From Fragilaria crotonensis (Eukaryota; Bacillariophyta; Fragilariophyceae; Fragilariales; Fragilariaceae): a stretch of 64,000 nucleotides of DNA. The first letter of the stretch is position 1, and every line of letters starts with the position of its first letter. The stretch is from positions 1-64,000 of the forward strand of contig JAKSYS010000030.1 in NCBI GenBank assembly GCA_022925895.1, given 5' to 3'. The notes under the pieces are model-generated. The model did no database searches. It was not told where the DNA came from and worked only from the letters and a program-made list of their open reading frames with translations. The translations under genes were made by a program, and so were the position numbers. Positions 11,923 to 23,463 of the stretch are shown here, in pieces.

Positions 11923-12014
11923 TTACGAGCTTCACTTCGAAACAAACAAATACATGTATACATGCACCCGGGTCTTGGAGTGCGGCGTCCGTTTACGTGA
12001 CAACGAAATCGAAC

Positions 12015-12543
12015 ATGGCACCTATTGAAAGATCTGCCGTCGCCATTGCCACACCTGAGGTAATCTGGAAGGCTTGCTTTGAGCACATGAAGTTTGAGTT
12101 GTGGGATCCTGATGTGACCGAGGTAGGTGTCGTGTTACAGTGAGGACAGATGTGAAACATTCTGCACAATACGCCGTATCATACTCACCCCTCATACACG
12201 TCACCTGCTATGATAGCTTATCGACGTTTCTGGAGGGTGCGATAATGGGACCACCTTCAAATTTGTCATGAAGGATGGTAGTGGACCTATTCCTATGGTC
12301 CTCTCCAATATCGATAAAGATAAATCCCTCACTTTCTCTGGTGTCTTTATGGGAGCCAAAGTAGAAGGGACAGTCATTTTAACTCCCTTAGAGAGCGACA
12401 AGACCAAAATTGATTACACTTTTGACATTGGTGGATTGTTAGGATTGTTTGCAAAAACGTTTAAAAGGAGGGCAGTGGTTGGGGGAACTGAGTTAGGCTT
12501 GGCAAACATGGTTCGCCTCGCGGAAGACGAACAGCAGAAGTAA
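12015..12543 (+). CDS. SRPBCC (START-like / polyketide-cyclase-like) small protein
   Basis: Two exons, 12015-12122 and 12217-12543, with a GT-AG intron of 94 bp (12123-12216) in phase 0. The product is 145 residues. It starts MAPIERSAVAIATPEVIW and shows the alternating pattern of the SRPBCC helix-grip fold: an opening strand, a short helix with the WDPDV block, strands around FKFVMKDGSG, a GVFMGAKVEGTVILTP pair of strands and a long C-terminal helix after DIGGLLGLFAK. Such proteins bind small hydrophobic ligands; ligand and role are unknown here. The Copia 5' LTR ends 92 bp before the start codon, so this gene's upstream control region may have been replaced. Intron borders are my reading and fit the frame exactly. 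Confidence 0.72.
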
Positions 12544-12851
12544 ACATGACCAAGAAAAACAATAGTCAACGAACACGGCATTGATATGTATTGTGTGCGT
12601 CCGCCAAGCTTCAGTTCGTCCAGTGAGTCAGAAAGCGGAGTACATTGCAACGATTTGTTTCTGCGCTCGAGGTTCGCAATATGAAACCTCTTACTTTGTA
12701 ACCATCGCTTCGTTTTGTGCCGGCCGTTTGAGTCACCACGCCCGTTCAGGGTTACGCCGTCGGTTGCTTAAGCAGGGTCACATCTTGTGTGAGCGAGAAA
12801 CTCTGCTCATTGATTTTTTGAAACGGTCCCCGGAGAAAGGTTTTGGAATCC
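12544..12851. other. Intergenic stretch between SRPBCC gene and formin
   Basis: 308 bp holding the 3' end of the SRPBCC gene and the upstream region of the formin, both on the plus strand. One frame is open across 12581-12949 but has no recognisable content. I see no convincing feature. Confidence 0.4.
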
Positions 12852-15777
12852 ATGAGGTTGTACAACGTTCACTCCAGCGTTCCAGCTGTGGCGAAGAACA
12901 AATCATCCCCTCCCAGCGGATTCGTTCCCAAGCAATCCGATGGATTTGACGAATGGAAAGCGAACAATGCTAATCGGTCCCTTCGTCCGGTTCGAAAGTC
13001 TTTAGTGTATGAACGTAACGCGACTTCGCATAGTCCTATTGCGATTCACGGCCAAGGCACGGCAGATTCAGAGTGGAGTTCCCCTACGACAACAACGACT
13101 GAGACTGACAAAATACAGAATACCCCGCCTCCAACCTTAGGATCTCCCAACCAGAACATTCGGAGGATTCGCGAGGATGATATTTTCGATACACTACCTG
13201 CTCTTCGAGATCTAGATGATATTTTGAAGCGGGCTAGAGCACTGTCACGTCAGCTGGATGAAGACATCAGTGATGCCAGCTCGTTGACTGCAATCTCTGA
13301 TCTAGACGCCAACGATAGCAGCGACGCTGCCCTTGCTTCGGACGATTATCTTGTTGATTGGAACGATATCCTGCCCTCTCCTTGTTTTCAAGATTCACTT
13401 TTCACACCATTGAGTGCCGTCGAAGAGTTGCATCGGTCCTCCAAGCCATCGCCAGGCGTTCCGCTGGACAATGCAGCGCCTTCCAGGGAACTCCTGAATT
13501 TCCCAACTGACACACTGAATTGTCCAATCATCATATCAAACAAACAGTTCTCTACAAAGAGTTGGGTCAACGAGACTTCATCGAAAGTCACAGCAAACTA
13601 CGCCGAAGTGCGCGCAAATCTTCGCAAAGTAGGTGGCAACAAATATTCTCCCACAACAGTAGCTTCCGAGACTATTGGCTTCGCAAGTCAAGGACAGATA
13701 CGGGCTCACAAGGTAACCAAGCATCAACTTAGCCAGTCACCTCACACACTTGCGTTAGAGAGGAAAGGTCATGAATTTCACTCTGTTGAAACCGAAAACA
13801 ACCGAACATTGAATGAGGAATTCGACGGAGCTCTGACGACAATGTGCCCATTGGACGAGGCGTTGCGGTCTGGCCAAAATCTGTTTCGTACGAGTCCAAC
13901 TTGTCGGACTCCAGATACGTCGAATCTAAGTCGTCGGTGGACGAACGTCGTCGATAATTCGTTTTTATCAGATGACTCGAGGAAAGCACTTTTTCCAAGT
14001 CCATTGCTTCCGAAGGGTACAAACTTAGAAGAGCAAGACGAAGGACAAATTCCCTCTCATCGTGGGTCTGAATTCACGACACACTTTGCCACGCTTCATG
14101 CTGGTTTTCAGCAACTATCTGCGGACAATCGAATACAGGTCGATCGAAGTAGCTCCGAAGTACTTGCAGAAACAGCACCAGCGGCACAACACAATGCGCA
14201 GTATTCGAAATACTTTCGTATCATCGAGCTGGGACTGCCGATGGGAGAGGTTAGGAACTCCACGACAATGGACGCAGACGACTCCTCTATTCTCGATGGT
14301 GACACAGCTACTGCGGTGCCGATCCAGACATTGAAAAGCGACACCGTTCGACGTTTCCGGATTGATTGGGAGGAGAATCATCATGCGGGCTCAAACACTG
14401 TCTGGGCCATTGCCAAGAATGATCCTGACATCAACATCCGAATGGACCAAGCCGAGGTGGAGAGACTCTTTCGAAGTGAGATGGCATCTCACGCCCCTTC
14501 CACCGCATCAAGGGATCACGAGCAAACAGCAGTCAAAGTGATTGATACGAACCGCGCCAACAACGGTGGGATAGCTCTTGCAAGGATCAAAATTCCGTAC
14601 GGTGACATTGCACGAGCAATCGACAACTTGTAAGTCGAGGACTCGTCGACGAACGAGAATTTTCACATTTGTACTCACGCAGCTTCTTCCTAGGGACCAA
14701 GATGCCGTCACTGATGAACAAATTCGGACAATCATGATTTTCTTCCGACAAAAGATGAGCGAGTTGCTTTGCGGTCTTACATGATGCAAAGTGGGTCATC
14801 GATAAACGTGTTGTGCGAATGTGAAAAGTTTATGATTGCGATGGCAGGTGTCGAGCGCGCCAAACGCAAGTTGAGTGCCATCCGATTCATGCAAAGCTTC
14901 GGAGCGTGCCTTGAAGACCTGCAAAGGGATGCTCGTATGGTCCAAAAAGCTTGCGACGAAATCACTGGCTCGTCGAGACTTCGCAAGGTCCTCGGCATCA
15001 TTCTCTCCCGGAAATCGGTTAAACCAGGCAGGAACGAATAGCAAGGAGCCTGTGAAAGCGATTGCACTAGATGCACTATTGAAGCTCAATCAAGCCAAGG
15101 CATTCGATCGACGGACGACTTTCCTTCATTTTGTTGTTTCCTGCATTCGCAGCACCAAAGCATCGCTCATCAACTTCAAGGACGATATGCCGTCAGTATT
15201 CAAGGTCGAAAAGACGCAATGGTCAATGGTCATGTTGGAAATGGAGCGCATGGAGAAGGGTCTTGACGAAGTCCGCAAGATAGCTGTTCAGCATTCCTTG
15301 ATCCGTGCTGGTCTTTCAAAAGATAATGCAGCGTCTGTTTCGAGCTCTGCAATGCCACTCGATCGCGAAGTGAAGCTCCTTCAGACCACATCGGTTGGTC
15401 GATTCACCTTAGATGCGTGCGTTCGCATGGCTGTCTTGGTCAACGACATCGACAAGTCAAGGGATAAGGTGCTTGATCTCTTTTCGTACTTTGGCGAAGA
15501 TAGCAAAACGGCTACCCAACCCGACATGGTGTTCCACTGTCTTAGTACTTTTGTCAAGGACTTTGATCGCGCTCTGGTTGAAGTGATGGTTCAAGAAAAG
15601 GCCTCAGCGAGAGACACGAGAGGCATCCCTCTTGTTCACGATGCGACGAAGTCCTTTGACGATGGCGACACAAATAGCCAAAAGCGCTGCGGCAGCGGCA
15701 TATTTGCTGCACTAAGTGAGATCAAGAAGAAGAAATCAAAATCAGCGCTTGCCCGATGGCGACGTGGCACAGCCTGA
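12852..15777 (+). CDS. Formin (FH2 domain), frame disturbed twice inside FH2
   Basis: Actin-nucleating FH2 protein of about 950 residues. The first ATG in frame is 12852. Exon 1 ends at 14629; a 64 bp GT-AG intron (14630-14693, phase 2) follows. The N-terminal 480 residues are Ser/Asp-rich with no named domain and no proline run, so a normal FH1 segment is missing. FH2 begins near FRIDWEENHHAGSNTVW and continues through the NGGIALARIKIP and DEQIRTIMIFF blocks. The signature GNRLNQAGTNS followed by LDALLKLNQAKAFD and TTFLHFVV is diagnostic. The reading frame changes at about 14740-14745 (one base short) and back at about 15003-15010 (two bases short or one extra), and the protein between is clearly FH2. 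Either the assembly has indels here or the allele is broken. Confidence 0.8.
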
Positions 15778-15838
15778 GCGATGTTATTTGGAACTGGAGT
15801 TGTTTTTATGCATTGAAATAACCCTTATATAATGTACG

Positions 15839-18046
15839 CTAGGGCTCCAGGTAGAATAACTCCAAAGGGTCCACGAAGTCTTGAATGAGTAGTTTAGCAA
15901 AGGATGAAGGGTAGAACTCGGTAGCTTTGTCGTTGAGCTCTGACATGTCTTCGATTACAACACGGATTCTTCTCATTTCATCCTCTTCGTTTTGAAGTAA
16001 TTCGTCGCTTTTGCGTATTATGACCTCCACAACGCCTTCCTTAGTGCTGGTGACCTCGGTGTGCCAACTGGCCAGAACTACCACCTTGGACTTAGCATCT
16101 TGAATACCCAGAGAACTAACCACTGCTCCGCGAGCAGTTGGAACTAAGATGTGAGGGCTCGGAAAGTAGGAACCCTCCGCATTCAAGACAGGCAATTCCA
16201 GACGCAATACAATGTCGCTTCCGGGAACCTCCGCAATAAAGTCGGATAGTACAATGTCGACGACATTGTCATGTACGGAGACGGTTCTCGTCAGTCTTAC
16301 ATCTTGTGTCATCGACAGTGTCTTGGATACCTCAGAGCAAGTTGATTTATCACCAGCCTTTAAAATATCCGAGTATTCTCCTTTGGTGACCTTATGCCAG
16401 CTTTCTTTAACAGGATTGGAGATCAACTTTGTCGTAGCATCAAGGCAAAGCTTGCGATCAATCGCAGTCTCGTGCACATACTGCTGTGCATGAGACCACC
16501 CAAGTCCATAACGTTTCGCATATGCCCATCGGCACATTCGACATTCAGGTGATGTTCTCGTAAAATTATACTTCAAATCGAATTGCCTCTTGTATTCCGC
16601 ATTTGTTCTCCATGTTTGATACCTTTGCCACTCGGTCTTATTCCCAGCAACCTTGGCCATGAGCGTCCCCAGATCGGCATATTTTTGCAATCCAGATACC
16701 GCTACGAAGGAATCCAGAGGCAAGTGATCCTTGACATTCTGAGCGCCTAAGATAACCGGCAGAGTACCGGAACTGATAGCCTCCCAAACAGCAGGCGTGA
16801 TGTGATCCTTGGCGTCACCAGCTTCCAGGGCGAGATTGAAGCGATGCTTGCGGAGAAGTTCCATACGATCTTCTTTTTTGTCGATAGTCTTTCCCTCTGG
16901 AAGGTTCGTATTGTGAGCGCAGCTGCCGTAGCTCTTGACTGGAAATTGATCGGCAACAGCGCCTGCCCATCGGTTACGTTTTGTGGCATGTGCGACGCAT
17001 TGAGAGTTGACGAGATAGCTACCGGAGGCATCCACTTTATCAAAGTCGACTGCGGGGGCGAAGACGTCGTACTCGTCAAAGGAGAAAAACGAGAGAGGAA
17101 CAGCAGATTTGAAGGATGTCGTAGAATAGTAGACATCCTGACGAAACGCCGTACGCTCGACCTTGGCATAGTCCTCCCTGTTCGGATCATTCATGGTGTG
17201 AATGATCTTCCATTCCGTACCACTTACATAGCGCTCATCACCCTGCATGTTTTCCTCGTATCGACAAGGGATGTCGCATTCCACATCCTTCATTGGAGCA
17301 ACAGCAGTCACCGCTGCAGGTTTGGATTTCACTTCAATCGGCGGCATTCCTTGACCGTCGATTGGTGGGTATTCTTTGGCAAACAATTTAACCGGTTCAT
17401 CGCAATACTCAGGAAACTCCATCGCCTTACCCGGTGCTATGGAAACTCCACACCAAGTTCGTTCAAAATGCGCTGAATTATACGCAACTAGTTTGGTACC
17501 TTTCTTTCGACAAGCTTGATGAAAGAGAATAGAATGATCATCACTCTTGTACTGACAGGATCGAATCTGATGTTGTGGAAGTTGCTGAACAATTTTATCG
17601 TGGGATTCGGTCCAATCGGCGACAACGGCATGTCTAAACGCAGGATTTTGTCTTTCGTATGCGAAATCTGCGAAGTAGTTATTGCCAGAAGCGTGCGTAC
17701 CGGCCACCTTATCCTCTATCGGGTTCACCTGTATATGCTCGAAGTCTTCCCCATCGACATCTTTCTTAAGATCAAGCACTATTATCTCAGTCTTCCCGTT
17801 TTCGCCTCCATCCTTCGCATCCCCAACATCAGGTGAATGTTTTGATTCCGAACGGGGTCTCACTGTTTGGGATGATTGACGTAGACGATCCTTCAAGCCT
17901 TGCACAGCAGGGACTGGCGACGGATCGCGATTTGGAGCGGAGGTAAAGAAGAAGACTACGGCCACTAGTTGTGCCAGCAGCAGGAAGATGAGGATGTTGC
18001 ATCCTGCAGAACGCGGTTTCTTCGCTGGTCGCTTGATCGTCACCAT
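15839..18046 (-). CDS. GT10 fucosyltransferase-like type II membrane protein
   Basis: A 735-residue protein from the ATG at 18046; an earlier in-frame ATG at 18175 adds 43 residues but would put the membrane segment far from the end. The N-terminus is basic (KRPAKKPR) and followed by one hydrophobic segment (ILIFLLLAQLVAVVFFF), the form of a Golgi signal-anchor protein. The C-terminal half carries the GT10 donor-binding region: HRFNLALEAGDAKDHITPAVWEAISSG, then PVILGAQNVKDHLP and DSFVAVSGL. This is the alpha-1,3-fucosyltransferase pattern, which transfers fucose from GDP-fucose to glycans. The usual acidic residues are partly changed (Glu-Ala-Gly for Glu-Asn-Ser). It is longer than most GT10 enzymes, with an extra C-terminal beta-rich part. 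It converges with the formin gene, 61 bp apart. Confidence 0.72.
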   Translation of the reverse strand: MVTIKRPAKKPRSAGCNILIFLLLAQLVAVVFFFTSAPNRDPSPVPAVQGLKDRLRQSSQTVRPRSESKHSPDVGDAKDGGENGKTEIIVLDLKKDVDGEDFEHIQVNPIEDKVAGTHASGNNYFADFAYERQNPAFRHAVVADWTESHDKIVQQLPQHQIRSCQYKSDDHSILFHQACRKKGTKLVAYNSAHFERTWCGVSIAPGKAMEFPEYCDEPVKLFAKEYPPIDGQGMPPIEVKSKPAAVTAVAPMKDVECDIPCRYEENMQGDERYVSGTEWKIIHTMNDPNREDYAKVERTAFRQDVYYSTTSFKSAVPLSFFSFDEYDVFAPAVDFDKVDASGSYLVNSQCVAHATKRNRWAGAVADQFPVKSYGSCAHNTNLPEGKTIDKKEDRMELLRKHRFNLALEAGDAKDHITPAVWEAISSGTLPVILGAQNVKDHLPLDSFVAVSGLQKYADLGTLMAKVAGNKTEWQRYQTWRTNAEYKRQFDLKYNFTRTSPECRMCRWAYAKRYGLGWSHAQQYVHETAIDRKLCLDATTKLISNPVKESWHKVTKGEYSDILKAGDKSTCSEVSKTLSMTQDVRLTRTVSVHDNVVDIVLSDFIAEVPGSDIVLRLELPVLNAEGSYFPSPHILVPTARGAVVSSLGIQDAKSKVVVLASWHTEVTSTKEGVVEVIIRKSDELLQNEEDEMRRIRVVIEDMSELNDKATEFYPSSFAKLLIQDFVDPLELFYLEP

Positions 18047-18559
18047 CGCGGAAGAAAAAAGGGTGAGAGGGGTCTGTTCCAAGTTGTCCGACACACCTCC
18101 AATTCGTCGATGTCCTCGTCGAGTCCGTTGTCCGTATATCATGTGTGCAAGTACCACGACCTTTGTTGTGCCCATACGTATGATTTGGTACTACAGTATC
18201 AGCTCGCAGCAAAGATGTATGCAGTATGCAGTATTCTGTACGCATAATAGCATTAGATGCATGCCTGCATGCCCCTGATGTGTTATGATATATGGGAAGT
18301 GTCTAAAATTATATGTATGATGATGATAGTGCAGGCATCCCTGAAACGGAAAACACGATCATGTAACACAACAAGTGGTACCTGGTAAAATGTAAACTAC
18401 CAACAACCAACTCCTACAGTACCAACAAAATCATCGCATCTATAGAATGTTCCATTAAGATCTGAACGTCGAATTCAACAGGATGAAGATGATACTTCCC
18501 TCGACCTACATTCAAGCCCCCTGTTCGCAACGTAGGCCGCATCAAGGTCACCACCTCGA
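18047..18559. other. Upstream region of GT10 gene and 3' side of LRR gene
   Basis: Both flanking genes are on the minus strand, so this stretch holds the GT10 promoter and the LRR gene's end. The part nearest GT10 is still an open frame from an upstream ATG at 18175. The rest is AT-rich with short ATGCATGC-type words around 18255-18275. No clear element. Confidence 0.35.
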
Positions 18560-20439
18560 TCAATAGCATTCTGTACAGCAGGGACAAATGAATTGCGGCC
18601 GGAACCCTTTGCAATCGGCAACCATTTCAAACTGCTTGACTTCTTGCAAGTCGCAGAAAGGCGAGGGCATTCGTCCCTTGATTTTGTTTCCTTGAAGTTC
18701 CAATCTGGCGAGCGAGGAGAGTTCTTCGAAGCCACCGGGAAAGCTACCTGTCAGCGTGTTGTCGTTCAAAGTGATTGTTTTTAGGCGGTTGCATCGCGAC
18801 AAGTCGCTGGGGATTCCTCCAGAAAGTGCATTCATGTGGAGCCTCATGTCCTCGAGGTATCTAAGACCACCGATTTGGCTAGGAATTCTACCTTGCAGGC
18901 GGTTGTTTGACAGATAGAACGAACGAAGATAGCTCAACTTCCCAATAGCAGTGGATATGGTACCTGTGATCATGTTGTGGTCCAGGTAAATGGCGTTTAA
19001 GAGTCCAAGCGACATGAGACCTTCTGGGAGAGAGCCCGACAGCTGGTTTTTATAGAGGTGTATCTCTCGGAGAAATCGAACCCTCTTCAGGTCTGCCGGT
19101 ATTTTGCCTGAGAACTGATTGCTGTCCAAATAGAGGACCCTGCAATTCGTTAGCGATCCGAGTTCGGTGGGGATTGTACCTGTAAAGAGATTTCGGCGAA
19201 GTCGAAGGTCAATGAGATGGCCCAACTTGCCAAGACCCCTTGGAAGAGACCCTGTTAGCTGGTTGTTGTCGAGATACAAGACGTACAGCCGTTGCAAGGA
19301 GCCGATGCTTTCCGGCATACTGGATTCAAGTTGGTTGTTGTAGAGACCCAGCGCCTGTAAGTTTGTCAGCCTCTCACCAAGCTCCTCGGGAATACTTCCC
19401 GACAATTCACAGTCATTGATGAAGAGGTGCTTGAGATTGCTAAGATCGAATAATGCGGTCGGGATGCTCGAATTGAAGAAGTTACTGCCGAGAAAAAGTT
19501 GCTCTGAAGAACGAAGATGTTCGTGAATTCAAGTCAACTCAAGGTAGCGCCAGGATACAGCGAGTACCTACCTAGATTTCTCAGATTCGACAATGCGTCC
19601 GGTATTGTGCCTTCAATCGCATTGTTCCCCAGGTCAAGGCTCCGAATATCAAGCATCAGGAGACCGATTTCCTGTGGAAGGACGCCTGCGAGCCCATTGG
19701 ATGACAGGTTTAGCGCTTGAACACGTCCAAGCACCGACTCTTCTTCCATACAGATAACACCATGCCACAAGCAAACAGTATCACTTGACATCCAATTCGA
19801 TTGTTGATACCACGCCGAACTTGCTCCTGAATCGTGTTGAACAAAATTAGTACTGTAGTAAATGGTAGCCAACGAAAATCGAGTTCGAGCGACCTCGAGA
19901 TTCTCAGTTTCTTCGCCGCCATCGCTGAGCCACTTGAGTGCCCGCCCTTGAGGAGAATCGGGATCATCCAGCACATCTCGAGACGTGAATCCCCACTCAA
20001 GAATTGCGGAGTGTAACAGGTCGTATTTTGAACCAGCATTTCCGTCGTTAACATCGCTGGACAATTTTTTGTTGAATTCATGAGCCAAAACGCAGCCAGA
20101 TGCCGCAATCAGAAGGACTGTGAGACATATGAACAACCAAAATATGCGATATGTAGTGAAACCGTCAATGCAACTTTGCCCAAGAATCTTTCGTAGAAGC
20201 GATTCAGGCATGCCCTCCTTATCACTGGAGGCGGAGGCTCCAAAATTAGTATCATCCTCCCGCATCTGGTCTTCGACGCTAACAGTCCCAGCAGCTTGCT
20301 CCTTTCTAGCTACGTGGGGTTCTCTTTCCCTTCGCCTAACATGCTGCTTGTCTGTATTGTCGAAGGTTCGCGCCATGTTCAGAAGTGACGCAATACTCTC
20401 AGTAAATTTTGTAGTTTTCCCGAGACGACAAGTGTCCAT
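18560..20439 (-). CDS. Leucine-rich repeat protein with signal anchor
   Basis: Two exons, 20439-19572 and 19503-18560, with a 68 bp GT-AG intron (19571-19504, phase 1); 603 residues. The N-terminal 95 residues are charged and cytosolic. One membrane segment lies at about 97-119 (FWLFICLTVLLIAASG). An N-terminal cap follows with a WMSSDTVCLWHGVIC Cys pair, like the LRR N-terminal domain of plant receptor proteins. About 13 plant-type 24-residue LRRs then run with the LxxNxLxGxIPxxLG pattern, ending in a Cys-rich stop (CPCCTEC). No kinase domain. Such type II LRR proteins are numerous in diatoms and are thought to face the cell surface; the ligand is unknown. The intron restores an unbroken repeat (NLRNLEQLFLG). 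Confidence 0.82.
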
Positions 20440-20622
20440 GACGCGTTAAAAATTGACCTCGCCACGATCGGAGCTGATAGTTGGACTCAACACGAAAGTA
20501 ATATTCCGAACAGGAGCGCAGGAAGATAACGCAAGGGAGGTGCATCATGTGTATTCGGTGAAGATCAGGACATCTTATTGAGGTCGTATGTGTATCGAGC
20601 ATGTCGAGGAGCGGAAGCATGC

Positions 20623-23024
20623 TCAATTCTGGTCTCGTCCATTATGTATCCATAACTCAGTTTCCATGTGGACAGGATCGATTGCCATGACTTGTGCTGC
20701 TATGAACGGCTCATTGCAACGTGCTTCTTCTCGTATGAAGTTTATTCCTTTGACGGGAATGACTGACGTGGCGGGCATTCTAACCTTGTCGCTGGTATTG
20801 CAGGCCAGGAGCGACGCCTTCGCTGCCAAGCATGATGAAAGAGAGGACCTCCATCGAATTCCATCATCAACGGCTTCACCGTCGGTGCTACAAGCTACGT
20901 AATAGAGGCGTATATTCAACATTTGATGCGGGCCCAATCTCGCAGATTCCAAGGAAGTGATAGCTGCATCCAGAATTAGTGCACAAACGCTTTCGGGATC
21001 AATGAACTCAGTAGCGGAGGTCCACACTGCAATGGTGGACATCGCCGCGCACCCAGTTCCAATCGAAACTGTTGTTGTCTCAAGTCGCATTGTTGGCCGA
21101 GGCAAATTGTCGCCGCACAGAAAATCGTGTCCAGTGTTCCACCCCAGCGAGGGGGTGAAGACTGGAGGATTTAGTACACTCTCACTTGCGTTGAATGAAT
21201 ATTGCACCTCCAAGCACGATAAAGCCTTTTGTGTGACACAGATTGCTTCAACCTCGACCAAGGCACCGACTGGCATTTCATGAATGGCGACAATCAGGAT
21301 CGGAATCTGGAAACCCTTTTTTGCGTCGTTTTTGGTCATCTCGAGCCATGTATCTTCGTCCTCATAGCCACCGTACCTTTCGCCGACCACCGCAGTTGAA
21401 TCCACAGCGCCAGGGAGAACTTCACCATTGCATACGATCATGTCGCGAGATATCTCCCCAACCTGATTCCAATCGTCGACTTGTGCTGATGTGTATATCA
21501 AACAGGATAGCAAATTGTCAAGCGAACCACCCTCTAAACAATCCAAGATGCGTGCCATATTTGTCCATGATTGCTTGAGCTGGGAGCGCCACCCGCCCTT
21601 GAGCTTCATTAGGGGAGGATCGAGTCCGATTTGCCCAGCAATGAAGTGAAGCCCAGACCGTATCGTATTAACTTGGCTGTACGGTCCGACACAGACAGGT
21701 GCCCAATGTGATATCGATTGAACGTGTAAGACATGTCGAAGTTCTGAAGTCTTTGTTTGCAGCGCAGCCTCGGAGTATACATTTCCACTGGCCTTTCCCC
21801 TCATGAAGTCGCCGGACCCGGTTTGCACGATGCAATCGAGCATCACCCGTCGACCGCCCGGAAGCACATTACGACCAATGGCAACTGTGCTGCGAGAGGG
21901 AGGTAAAAGGGTTCCAAAAAAGTCACGATAGTGGTGATTGATGTTTTGGAAATGAGAAATTTCAGACAAGTAAAGGTGCACGTGAATTACATCACGGCTG
22001 TTGCAGCCATACGCCTGCAGCGTTTGTTGAAGAAGGTCAAAAACTATGAGAGCCTCCTTGACAGTCCGCTCTGCCTCAGATTCATCTTTCGACGTTTGTG
22101 CCGCGAAAGGACTCATCACCTCCGACAAATGAAGGAGACCGCCAGACAACTGCTGGACGTGTGGAAGACACCGAAGGGGTCGCATAATACTAGGCTTGTG
22201 AGGCACACCGACTCGTAGAGCTTCTGGCAACGCCTCCTGGACTTTTCTTTCCAGAGTCTTGGCTGGACAATCACACTTCTCTTCGGCATGAAACTTCGTG
22301 ATTTTCAGCTCACCAACCCCATCCTCTGTTTCCTCAATTTCTACCTCATCAAGAACTAATCGCTTCTTGAAAAGTGGACAATCTAGAACGAGCGATTCGT
22401 ATTCACCTCCCTCTCCACAATAGTGGAACCGGTACCTTTCGTGCAGTTTGTCAAACAATCCTGAGTAGTATAGACTTCCAAGTGTTTTGTTCAAATGAAT
22501 TGAGGGAATGAGACCAGGGGGCACGCAACCTTTACCAAGACAGCTTCAATACCATCCCCAAGCATGCATTTCAGTAGTTCATGTTGAGGCGCCAATCTCC
22601 ATAAATAGGAGAACGAAGTCAGTCCTAATCGACTGCATACGTTTTCTACACGCACCCGTTGGTAGTTGGAGAGGATGGCTCCGGCAGACACGGCCTTGAC
22701 CTCCGGAAATTGATCTAGTGTCTTCTTGATCGCCGCATACAAGTCTTCGACTTCATCCTCTTCATTTTCATCGTTTTCATAAACCATAGAAATATTTATA
22801 CTCTTGCCTGATCGCCTATGCAGGATTAGGGGTACCCCTAAACACTCTTCGACAAGGACAGGCAGAACATTGGACCCAGCGGTTTGATACATGAAGGATT
22901 CTTCTTCTATAGACAGTGGAGCTCCAAGATGGATGCAACATACAAGCTCATGCCCATTGCCAATACATTCTTGAATCGAGTAGATCGAGTCCTTGCCACC
23001 AGAAACGAGAGCCGCGAATTTCAT
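20623..23024 (-). CDS. DPH6: Diphthine-ammonia ligase DPH6 with C-terminal Rid domains
   Basis: The last step of diphthamide formation on elongation factor 2: amidation of diphthine using ATP and ammonia. The first 170 residues form the ATP-pyrophosphatase domain, with the PP-loop SGGKDS at residues 9-14 and the CGEGGEYESLVLDCPLF block that marks this family. Two Rid/YjgF-like domains follow, one around LLPPSRSTVAIGRNVLP and one around VGPYSQVNTIRSGLHFIAGQIG, as in the yeast and plant proteins. Total about 800 residues. The frame changes once at the run of five G (plus strand) at 22517-22521; a sixth base there would keep one frame through VACPPGLIPS. That is probably a sequencing indel, since both sides are well conserved. 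Confidence 0.85.
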
Positions 23025-23463
23025 GGTCGAATCGAGACCACAGCAAAAGGAAAAAGTGAGTGCTGGAGTGAGGTCGCTGCAACTTGATCGAGTGGAGAAC
23101 TGAGTATACAGGCGAGGGACAATACATTTTACATTACCTCGACTCGGTATGCTGAATGCTGACGTTTTTTACCTCTATGAAACTATGAATAATGTGCTAA
23201 GGACAGATAGCATGTCACGTACTGTCGTACAAGTACCATTCTACTGTACTCCCTTTATATCCAGTTTGAGCAAGTACAGTAAATACTCCGGATTTTCGGG
23301 GTTTCGTTCCCATTCTGCACGGGCATTGCTATTCGTGTCACTTGCGGCAGTGCCACGGCAGGGCCGCGTGAATGTGCGAATATTCTCCTTCTCACATTTG
23401 TAAGCTTAATGCTTTCATCCTGCATTCTTTACCATTTTGTTGGTGTTTTTTGCATTGACCAAC
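23025..23463. promoter_or_regulatory. Divergent intergenic region between DPH6 and TPMT-like genes
   Basis: 439 bp between two divergent start codons, so it must carry both promoters. It contains several short GTAC words (23225-23285) but no TATA box I would defend. Confidence 0.4.

Noticed and set aside
15839-18175. Longer start for the GT10 protein at 18175
   Set aside because: The extra 43 residues would place the signal anchor far from the N-terminus; the ATG at 18046 gives a standard type II layout.
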